A stretch of DNA of 11,228 nt from an uncultured bacterium (GTDB taxonomy: Bacteria; Planctomycetota; UBA1135; GCA-002686595). Positions 1 to 5,587 of this stretch are shown here, piece by piece. A program made the position numbers and the translations under genes. The notes under the pieces are model-generated. The model was not told the DNA's origin. It saw only the letters and a list, made by a program, of their open reading frames with translations, and made no database searches. Numbering within the stretch: the stretch's first letter is position 1; every line of letters starts with the position of its first letter. The stretch lies in contig CAJXRJ010000177.1 of the NCBI GenBank assembly GCA_913058555.1, positions 1 through 11,228 on the forward strand. The letters are read 5' to 3'.

Positions 1-49
1 ACGAGATCATGCCTAGTCTCGTGGGCTCGGAGATGTGTATAAGAGACAG
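1..49 (+). other. Nextera index-side (P7) sequencing adapter, not genomic
   Basis: Bases 1-7 match the end of the Illumina P7 stub, 8-15 are an 8-base index (CATGCCTA), and 16-49 are the Nextera transposase adapter ending in the 19-base Tn5 mosaic end at 31-49. The match is exact by eye. This is untrimmed library sequence carried into the assembly. Genuine DNA starts at about base 50, and any reading frame running through here is artificial. Confidence 0.97.
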
Positions 50-261
50 GGGCGCCAGGGGGAGTTGATATCGATGAAGAAGCGCAAGGACGGGCCATGC
101 GGTTCCCCCATCGGGCCAATAGTCTATCGGCCCCCTACCACCATACGGATGCGCCCTGGGTCGATTCCATGGTGCACTGCGACCCATCGCGCGCGGTCGA
201 GGGTCGCGACTCGGCGGGATGCAGAACAATTGGCGCTCCGATATCGTCCGAAACCCGGCCT
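50..261. other. Contig-edge stretch with no supportable gene
   Basis: About 210 bases between the adapter and the first convincing gene. Frames are open here, including an in-frame extension of the downstream phosphatase back to 97. The encoded residues (rich in Arg, Pro and Ser) do not resemble the start of that family, and no ribosome-binding site supports an earlier start. I see no RNA gene or clear promoter. Confidence 0.5.
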
Positions 262-921
262 ATGACCCCCATCGATTCCACCCCGACACGCATCCTGCTG
301 GCACGCCATGGTGAGGTCGACGAGGTTCACCGGGGCACGATCTACGGCGCCCTCGATGTGCCGCTCTCCGGTACGGGAATCCTCCAGTCCGAGGCCCTGG
401 CTAAGGCCCTCCAGGACACTCACTTGGACGCGATCGTCAGCTCCGGGCTTCAGCGAGCCGAGACGGCCGCCGCGCTGGTCCGGAACGGTCGCCCAGGAGC
501 CGCCCGCCGGGACGAGCCGCGCTTCCGGGAGCTGGACCGCGGCCATTGGGCCGGGATGAGGATCGACACGCTCAAAAGCGAGCGCCCGGACGACTTCCGG
601 CGCTGGACGGAGTCCCGGGGCGCCCTCCAGGCCCCAGGGGGAGAATCCCTAGGGGCTCTACGCCGGCGAACCCTGCCCGGATTCCAGGCCTGGGCGGACG
701 CACACCCGGGCGGGACCGTGCTCATCGTCGCGCATCTCTGGGTTGTGCGATCGGCCGTCTGCGAAGCCCTACAGATCCCGATGGATCGATCGCCCGGGGT
801 CGGGCTCCCGCCGGGCGGCCTTGTGGAGCTCAGTTGGCCAAGGTCCGAACCGGGCGAGCCAAACGGGCGGCCTGAACTCGTCCAGCTAGGCGTAGCCGCC
901 ATGGGCCGGGTCCTTGGATAG
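262..921 (+). CDS. Histidine phosphatase superfamily protein (phosphoglycerate mutase / CobC-like)
   Basis: A 219-aa cytoplasmic phosphatase-type enzyme using a phospho-histidine intermediate. Seen: the N-terminal strand leads into RHGE (R15, H16), the family signature with the nucleophile His. A GxxDVPLSxxGxxQ stretch follows at about 29-42, then SSGLQRAET (R65, phosphate pocket), FRELDRGHW (E90) and VAH (H158, second catalytic His). After H158 the sequence reads LWVVRS, where most members have a Gly such as HGGVIR. ATG 262 is chosen because family homology begins just after it; upstream in-frame codons look non-coding. Length and the motif spacing fit alpha-ribazole phosphatase (CobC) or GpmB-type phosphatases, but the substrate cannot be told from sequence. 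A CobC role would fit the B12 riboswitch at the other end of the window, but no cobalamin biosynthesis gene lies beside it. It converges on the next gene with an 18-base gap. Confidence 0.85.
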   Translation: MTPIDSTPTRILLARHGEVDEVHRGTIYGALDVPLSGTGILQSEALAKALQDTHLDAIVSSGLQRAETAAALVRNGRPGAARRDEPRFRELDRGHWAGMRIDTLKSERPDDFRRWTESRGALQAPGGESLGALRRRTLPGFQAWADAHPGGTVLIVAHLWVVRSAVCEALQIPMDRSPGVGLPPGGLVELSWPRSEPGEPNGRPELVQLGVAAMGRVLG

Positions 922-939
922 ATCCGTGTCCCGCCAACG

Positions 940-1191
940 CTAGTTCGAGGAAACGCCACCGAAGCCGCCGGGCGCTGGGCCAGGACCCGGGTCCTCGCCG
1001 GGCGCCGGTGGAGCCCCGGGCATGCGGCCGTCCAGCATCTGCCGGAAGTCGAGGGCGCCGTCGCCGACGTGCTGGGCGAGCCAGATGAAGAAGCAGTCCA
1101 CGGGGTCGACGGCGTCGTCGACCGGGAATGCGGCCTTACAGGTCAGGTCGCAGGGACGCTCTTTGTCGATGAAGCAGTTCTTGGTGGCCAC
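940..1191 (-). CDS. Small cysteine-rich conserved-looking protein of unknown function
   Basis: An 83-aa protein on the minus strand, starting at GTG 1191; an in-frame TGA lies seven codons upstream, so no longer form is possible. The first 55 residues look like a folded domain with four cysteines: C6 in NCFID, then RPC and TCKAAF, and a later DCFFIWLAQ. The order Cx(n)RPCxxxC could bind a metal or form disulfides. The tail (about 55-83) is low-complexity Gly/Pro, ending FGGVSSN. There is no signal peptide or membrane segment. I do not recognise a named family. Support for it being real is the stop-limited start, the cysteine pattern and the tail-to-tail packing with the phosphatase gene. Function unknown. 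Confidence 0.65.
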   Translation of the reverse strand: MATKNCFIDKERPCDLTCKAAFPVDDAVDPVDCFFIWLAQHVGDGALDFRQMLDGRMPGAPPAPGEDPGPGPAPGGFGGVSSN

Positions 1192-1496
1192 CCGAGCTTT
1201 ATACGGGAGTCAGGCGGCCGGACGGAAAGACGGCGTGCGGGAAAGGTCGATGGCGGCCGAAGTAGTCCAGCGGAGGCCAAGCGCCGACGGCTCGGTAGAT
1301 GGGCGCCCCTGAGCCCCTCCCCTGGCCCGGGTGCATCAATACATAACGTACATTATCCGAAGTACCAGATCCCGTAGAGGGGCCAAGAGGGCCGCTTTCT
1401 CGGCCCTGACCCCAACAAGCGCTCGCACACGACGGGAAAGCTGATGGAGCCCAGACACCGGGCCAGTCCGGAGGCAAACCAGCCGATGGATGCCCT
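1192..1496. promoter_or_regulatory. Divergent intergenic spacer, probable promoter region
   Basis: A 305-base spacer between a minus-strand and a plus-strand gene, so it should hold promoters for both. It contains a local AT-rich island at about 1331-1360, unlike the GC-rich surroundings. Within it, 1343-1356 (ATAACGTACATTAT) is an imperfect palindrome, symmetric except for two position pairs. It could be an operator or the melting region of a promoter. I cannot place a confident -35/-10 pair, and I see no RNA gene. A GGAGG at about 1470 is too far from the ATG at 1497 to serve as its ribosome-binding site. Confidence 0.4.
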
Positions 1497-2177
1497 ATGA
1501 AGGCGCATCTCCCGTTCGACACCAAGCTGACCCGGCCCACGCTCGCCCTTGGAGCACTGCGACGCTCCTTGCTCGCGGCCTGCGCTGCGGGCCTGGTCCT
1601 CTCCTCATGTTTCGGAGGTGGCTCCCGTCCCACCTCCTCAGGCCTCGCCGTCGTTCCCAGCGCGCGCACCTTTGTGCCGTCCCTGCCCGTTGGACAGCCG
1701 CCGTTCGACGACCTCCAGGTCAGCTGGGTTCACAGGATGGACGATACGTACGTCTTCCTGGAGCACCAAGGCAGCTACACGGACACGGCGGCTCACATCC
1801 CAGCGCTTCTGCGCGAGATGAAGGTCCAGGGCCTCGAGGCGGCCGGCCCGCCCTTCTGCCTGTTCTACGACGACCCGGCCCAGACGCCCGTGGAGCAGCT
1901 GCGCTCCCGGGCGTGCGTCCCGATCAATGGCCTCCGTTCGCCCCGATCGCCCCTGGACTACAACTTCCTGCCAAGCCGCTCCGTCGTCTACGCGTTCGTC
2001 TCCGGCCCGTATCCCAACGCGCCACGCGCCTATCCCAAGCTCTTCCAGGAGATGGAGCGCAACGGCTGGGTCATGGACGGCCCGATCCTCGAGCGCTACA
2101 TCGTCCCGCCCGAAGAAGCGAAAGCCGCCTCGGACTTCGTCTGCGAGATCCAGATCCCGTTTGGCAGGGGCGAGTAG
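1497..2177 (+). CDS. Lipoprotein with GyrI-like (AraC effector-binding type) domain
   Basis: A 226-aa protein. The N-terminus has basic residues (RR at 22-23), a hydrophobic run and a lipobox LSSC with C38, so it is predicted to be a lipid-anchored exported protein. A Ser/Pro-rich linker leads to a domain from about 70 to 220. Its pattern (VHRMDDTYVFLEHQGSYTD, then a helix HIPALLREM, a turn GPPFCLFYDDP, and later SVVYAFVSGPY with helix YPKLFQEMERNGW) fits the GyrI-like / effector-binding fold, which binds small molecules. Such domains are usually cytoplasmic, in transcription factors or as GyrI, so a lipoprotein version suggests ligand sensing or binding outside the cytoplasm. The start is the first ATG giving a full signal peptide; the n-region is rather long. 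The pyrophosphatase gene follows after 75 bases and may be cotranscribed. Confidence 0.75.
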   Translation: MKAHLPFDTKLTRPTLALGALRRSLLAACAAGLVLSSCFGGGSRPTSSGLAVVPSARTFVPSLPVGQPPFDDLQVSWVHRMDDTYVFLEHQGSYTDTAAHIPALLREMKVQGLEAAGPPFCLFYDDPAQTPVEQLRSRACVPINGLRSPRSPLDYNFLPSRSVVYAFVSGPYPNAPRAYPKLFQEMERNGWVMDGPILERYIVPPEEAKAASDFVCEIQIPFGRGE

Positions 2178-2252
2178 CCCGGACCCCGCGGGCCGGACCT
2201 GGTTTCCGTCTTCCCCTCAAGTGCGGGGTGCTCGCCCCTCGACCACCCCCCC

Positions 2253-2819
2253 ATGGAACGTCGTGATAACACCGTCTACGCCCGCCTAGCTCGCCTTGGC
2301 CCGGGCGCCGCGGCCCCCGAGGTCGTCCGAACCCTCGTGGAGATTCCCAAGGGGTCGCGCAACAAGTACGAGATGGACGAGGAGACCGGCCTGATCCGGC
2401 TCGACCGGAACCTCTACACCGCGAGCGTGTATCCCGGGGACTACGGTTTCATCCCCGGAACGCTCTCTGAAGACGGCGACCCCCTCGATGTCCTCGTTGT
2501 GGTGAACGAGCCGACCTTCTCCGGGTGCCTGATCGATGCCCGCGTCGTCGGCGTCTTCTACATGATCGACGGCGGCAAGGGCGACGAGAAGATCCTCGCC
2601 GTACCCCACAACGATCCCCTGTACGCAGAGATCTCCGAGAGCTCCGAACTGCCGCGCCATCTAGCAAAGCAGGTCGAGCACTTTTTCATGACGTACAAGC
2701 AACTCGAGGACTCCGTGACGGAGTCACGCGGCTGGGGAGACCGCAGCGAGGCCCTCAAGATCGTGACGGAAGCCATCAAACGCTACGGCGAGAAGATCGC
2801 TACGCAGCGCGATCGCTAG
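2253..2819 (+). CDS. ppa: Inorganic pyrophosphatase, family I
   Basis: A 188-aa soluble cytoplasmic enzyme that hydrolyses pyrophosphate to two phosphates with Mg2+, pulling biosynthetic reactions forward. The family I active site is complete. EIPKGSRNKYE has E30, K38 and E40. YPGDYGFIP is followed by EDGDPLD with metal ligands D74, D76 and D79 (E. coli D65, D67, D70). D106, D111 and K113 in DGGKGDEK match E. coli D97, D102 and K104 with the same spacing, and Y148-K149 match the Y-K pair near the C-terminus. Length is normal for a bacterial hexameric enzyme, with a slightly longer N-terminus than E. coli. No Shine-Dalgarno is visible before ATG 2253; the upstream bases are C-rich. The gene lies downstream of the lipoprotein gene on the same strand. 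Confidence 0.97.
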   Translation: MERRDNTVYARLARLGPGAAAPEVVRTLVEIPKGSRNKYEMDEETGLIRLDRNLYTASVYPGDYGFIPGTLSEDGDPLDVLVVVNEPTFSGCLIDARVVGVFYMIDGGKGDEKILAVPHNDPLYAEISESSELPRHLAKQVEHFFMTYKQLEDSVTESRGWGDRSEALKIVTEAIKRYGEKIATQRDR

Positions 2820-2835
2820 CGCCGCCTGCTTTCCT

Positions 2836-2878
2836 CTGAGGACCCTCAGCGGACCGAGGCCAGGCCGATCATTGGCCT
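2836..2878. terminator. Hairpins between convergent genes, possible terminator
   Basis: Two short inverted repeats lie between the ppa stop and the end of the nrfA remnant: CTGAG (2836-2840) with CTCAG (2845-2849), loop GACC; and AGGCCA (2857-2862) with TGGCCT (2873-2878), followed by only two more T. The second stem reaches into the last codons of the minus-strand remnant. The U-tracts are short, so termination is plausible but not strong. Confidence 0.35.
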
Positions 2879-3877
2879 TTCCGCGTGGAGACCCCGATCA
2901 CCGGTGTCTTCGTCAGTCCCGACGTATCGGGCTTGCCTGAGGTTCGCAGGCGAATCGCCATCGCTTCTGCCTTGCGGCTGCAGTCGATCGACTCACCCAG
3001 AATCCTTGCGGACTCTTGATCCGCGTGGAAGCCCTGGGAGTTCTCGCTAGCGATGAAGTCGACGCGCCACATCGCCTTGCGCTGGAGCGCGTAGACCTCG
3101 GCAAGCTTACCCTCACTGATGCCGGCGGCTTTCGCCTCCAGGATCGCATCGAGCATGTCCGTCATGTCACCCGCGGCGCGTTCGGTCAGCTCAATTGTGG
3201 TGGTCTGGATACGCGCGTCGCGATCCCGCAGGTCCTGCTCCGGAACGTGGTGACAGTTCTGGCAAGCGTTGTTGATGTTGTCCAGCGGACTGCGCACATC
3301 GTGCGTGCTCAACTTCTTTGCACCGATACGCTGGTAGGCCATGTGGCAGTCCGCGCAGCTCACTCCGCTGCGGGCGTGAACGCCCTGACTCCAAAGCTCG
3401 AACTCGGGGTGTTGGACCTTGTAGACCAGCGCACCGGTCTCACCGTGCTTGTAGTCGAAGAAGGTGCTTCCGTCCGGGAACTTCTTCTCGTCCCAGTGCT
3501 TCTCTAGGTCCTCCATCCTGAGGCCGCTCCCCCAGGGGAACTCCAGAACATCTTTGGACCCGCAGTAGTACTCCACGTGACACTGCGCGCAGGTGAACGT
3601 TCGCATTTCTTGGCGGCTTGCATCGAGGTTCGGGCGCGGACTGGAGCGGCGCCAAATCCTCGTGATGAGGCTTCTGGCTAACCTCTTGGAAACCGCGCAC
3701 AACGGCCGGCATGTTGAACGCGGCGGCGAGATCCTCGTCCTGGTGGGGCTTGCCCATCGCCTTCAAACCCTCGCGCCGGTACATCGCGGTGACCGAGCCA
3801 TGGCAGTGCAAGCACGCGCCCGCTTGGGCCTTCTTCGTGACCCGCTCTGTGACCCCTTGGTCATAGAGCATGTAGGC
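2869..3877 (-). pseudogene. nrfA: Ammonia-forming cytochrome c nitrite reductase (NrfA), deleted and frameshifted remnant
   Basis: NrfA is a periplasmic pentaheme enzyme reducing nitrite to ammonia. On the minus strand, 2869 to about 3650 reads cleanly from before heme 3 to the C-terminus: CAQCHVEYY (3577-3591), QHPEFELWSQGVH near the active site, CADCH (3343-3357), CQNCH (3250-3264), and the long C-terminal helices. The upstream part, to AYMLYDQ at 3877, is in another frame and carries CLHCH (3800-3814), heme 1 in the CxxCH variant of NrfA. Between them, family members have a second CxxCH in a CxDCHDP context plus an RVTRPGF-like stretch; here this is absent. The text jumps from GFQEVSQKPHHE to WRRSSPRPNLDASRQE at about 3650-3660 with a frame change. 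The N-terminal signal peptide and the segment before HAYML are also missing. This is a true pseudogene or an assembly collapse; no full enzyme can be made as sequenced. Confidence 0.85.
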
Positions 3878-4030
3878 GCAGTTGGCGCACGAGGCGGGAT
3901 CGTTGCACAGGTAGGCCGAGCCCTCCCCACCTCCGGATTCAAGCACCGTCCGCGCGAAGCGCTTTCCCACGTCAAGAATGCCACCCCATCGGCACGGCCT
4001 ACGAACTGCGCCGCAGGGATATGGGGCACA
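3878..4030 (-). pseudogene. Possible decayed multiheme cytochrome-like fragment fused to nrfA remnant
   Basis: Upstream of the nrfA remnant the frame continues as DVGKRFARTVLESGGGEGSA, then CNDPASCANC, directly joined to AYMLYDQ, where NrfA should have a GHAYML context. A neighbouring minus-strand frame holds PHIPAAQFVGRAD (about 3985-4027). Taken together, FVG..., then a gap, then DVGKRFART resembles the start of exported multiheme cytochromes (YVGxxxCxxCH...), but no intact CxxCH is left and the pieces lie in different frames. This is a weak inference. The alternative is that the segment is unrelated non-coding sequence joined by a deletion or misassembly. Confidence 0.3.
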
Positions 4031-4075
4031 GTGCTTACGCGTTGGCCGGCCAGAGGTGCTTAGCCGTTGAGCTCC

Positions 4076-5053
4076 TCATGCGTGCTCGCGGAACGCCCGT
4101 CGGTACGCGGCCGGCGTCGTGCCCAAGACACGTTTGAAATGAAGTCGAAGCAACTGCTCGCCCCCAAAGCCTGCACGTTCTGCCACGCGAGCCAAGGAGA
4201 GGTCGCCGGACTCGAGGAGGCCCTGGGCCAATCGAACACGTTCCACCTGGATCCACTTGTGGGGTGTGGTCCCGGTGACCTCCCTGAATCGACGCGCGAA
4301 GGTCCGAGGGGACATCTTGGCTTGCCGGGCCATCGAACCCACAGTGTGGTCCCTTCGAAGGCTCCCGCGAAGTTGGTCGAGCAGCGGCGCCATCGCGGCC
4401 GCCTCCGGCTCGCCCCCTGGCGACACAGGGTCCACGGGCCTTGCGATGAACTGCTGCTGTCCGCCCTCTCGCTGGGGCGGCACCACGAGTCGCCTGGCCA
4501 CCACGTTGGCCACCGTTGCCCCGTGGTCGCGGCGAATGAGATGAAGCCCCATGTCGACCCCCGCAGCACTCCCGGCCGACGTGATGACGTTCCCTTCGTC
4601 GACGTAGAGCACGTTGGGAAGAACGGTCACTTCGGGGAAGCGCTGCGCCATCGCATCCGCGTAGAGCCAATGGGTCGTCGCGCGTTTCCCGTCGAGCAAC
4701 CCCGCCTCGGCGAGGACGAAGGCGCCCGAGCAAACAGAGAGGATCCGGGCCCCGTCCGCAGCGGCGCGGCGCAGCTTGCGAAGCAGCGCCTCGGGGGCGG
4801 GCTCCTGCAGACCGCGCCACCCTGGAATCACGATCGTGCCGGCCTGGTCCAGCATCCTCAAGGTGTGCGGCGCCTCTACGGTGATGCCGCCCAAGGCGCG
4901 CAATGGGCCCTTCTCAAGGGCGCAAACATGCAGTGTGTACCAGTGCTCGAACTCGGGTCGATCGAGGCCAAAGAGCTCCACCATGATCGCGAACTCGAAG
5001 GTGCAGAGCCCGTCATAAGCCAGAAGGGCCACTTTGGAGGGATCTCGGCGCAT
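4076..5053 (-). CDS. ftrA: FtrA/GlxA-type transcriptional regulator (DJ-1/PfpI + AraC HTH)
   Basis: A 325-aa cytoplasmic regulator. Residues about 6-190 form a DJ-1/PfpI (class I glutamine amidotransferase-like) domain, with KVALLAYDGLCTFEFA at the N-terminus and the nucleophile-elbow-like VCSGAFVLAEAGLLDG (C108). This domain usually acts as a ligand sensor in the family. Residues about 230-322 form an AraC-type double helix-turn-helix: TVGSMARQAKMSPRTFARRF, then GTTPHKWIQVERVRLAQ, and a second HTH VAERAGFG...LRLHFKRVLGTTPAAYRR. Length and domain order match FtrA. The gene is divergent from a rhodanese gene across 122 bases; to my knowledge FtrA regulators next to rhodanese genes recur in proteobacteria, which supports the name. 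It probably controls that neighbour and possibly itself. Start ATG 5053 gives the normal family N-terminus. Confidence 0.92.
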   Translation of the reverse strand: MRRDPSKVALLAYDGLCTFEFAIMVELFGLDRPEFEHWYTLHVCALEKGPLRALGGITVEAPHTLRMLDQAGTIVIPGWRGLQEPAPEALLRKLRRAAADGARILSVCSGAFVLAEAGLLDGKRATTHWLYADAMAQRFPEVTVLPNVLYVDEGNVITSAGSAAGVDMGLHLIRRDHGATVANVVARRLVVPPQREGGQQQFIARPVDPVSPGGEPEAAAMAPLLDQLRGSLRRDHTVGSMARQAKMSPRTFARRFREVTGTTPHKWIQVERVRLAQGLLESGDLSLARVAERAGFGGEQLLRLHFKRVLGTTPAAYRRAFREHA

Positions 5054-5087
5054 GGCAGGATCCTACTGCACATTGTCGTTCCTGCCA
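5053..5087. promoter_or_regulatory. Inverted repeat in ftrA-rhodanese divergent promoter, candidate operator
   Basis: TGGCAGGA (5053-5060) and TCCTGCCA (5080-5087) are a perfect 8-base inverted repeat around a 19-base spacer. It begins in the ftrA start codon and lies in the spacer feeding both divergent genes. The right arm sits within ATTGTCGTTCCTGCCA, where a TGTCG-N4-TGCC pattern resembles sites of AraC-type regulators. Assignment to FtrA, and mutual control of both genes, is inference. Confidence 0.45.
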
Positions 5088-5175
5088 CTGGCTTGATTCG
5101 CCTGGAGGGCAGATATTCGTGTCACGCCCGAGCGCTTGCCTCGGGCCGAGACCGCCTTCCCTCCCCCACCAAACC

Positions 5176-5583
5176 ATGAAGATCCGCCCCCGCAACTTTG
5201 TCACTGAGATCCCCGCCGCTGCGGCGCAACCCGCCAAGGAGCACTTCGCCGCCAAACTCGTGTTTGAGACGGACTGCTGGGACGTGCACGCAACCCAAGG
5301 GCTTGAGGAACGCGGCTTCGTGCTCCTCGATGTGCGTTCCCCCGAGGCCTTCGCGGGTGGCCACCTCCCCGGCGCGACGAACATCCCCCGGGGGGCGCTT
5401 ACCGAGGGTCGGCTGGCCGATTACCCCCTGGATACGATCTTCGTTACCTATTGCGCTGGGCCCCACTGCAATGGCTCCACCCGCGCCGCCCTCAGGCTGG
5501 CGGAGCTCGGGCGCCCGGTGAAGGAGATGATCGGTGGAACCACAGGCTGGGTGGACGAAGGCTTCTCCCTGGTGACAGACTGA
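5176..5583 (+). CDS. Single-domain rhodanese-like protein
   Basis: A 135-aa cytoplasmic protein of the rhodanese (sulfurtransferase) fold. The core reads FVLLDVRSPEAFAGGHLPGATNIP (about 48-71), the classic DVRxxxEFxxGHIPGA pattern, followed by the active-site strand and loop YCAGPHCNGSTRA with candidate catalytic C93. It ends with MIGGTTGWVDEGF. The CAGPHCNG loop and the N-terminal segment with ETDCWDV are, as I recall, typical of the rhodanese encoded beside FtrA regulators. The real sulfur donor and acceptor are unknown. ATG 5176 is preferred over an earlier in-frame ATG at 5119 because family homology starts at about this point. The stop is 4 bases before the next start, implying cotranscription with the decarboxylase gene. 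Confidence 0.92.
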   Translation: MKIRPRNFVTEIPAAAAQPAKEHFAAKLVFETDCWDVHATQGLEERGFVLLDVRSPEAFAGGHLPGATNIPRGALTEGRLADYPLDTIFVTYCAGPHCNGSTRAALRLAELGRPVKEMIGGTTGWVDEGFSLVTD

Positions 5584-5587
5584 CCCC

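Noticed and set aside
97..261. N-terminal extension of the histidine phosphatase
   Set aside because: Family homology begins just after ATG 262; the extra 55 residues look non-coding and lack ribosome-binding support.
35..265. 76-codon plus-strand frame at the contig start
   Set aside because: It begins inside the adapter and its residues (Arg/Pro-rich) show no family features.
1490..2266. 258-codon plus-strand frame overlapping the lipoprotein gene
   Set aside because: Arg/Pro-rich shadow; the overlapping frame has a lipobox and domain pattern.
4031..4062. Direct repeat GTGCTTA at 4031-4037 and 4056-4062
   Set aside because: Seven bases is too short to mean an insertion or attachment site, and no mobile gene lies nearby.
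5093..5119. TTGATT ... TATTCG as a rhodanese promoter
   Set aside because: Spacing is only about 15 bases and both boxes are weak matches, so I do not annotate it.
4067..5179. 370-codon plus-strand frame opposite ftrA
   Set aside because: It is antisense to a complete, motif-bearing regulator gene; high GC content opens long shadow frames.
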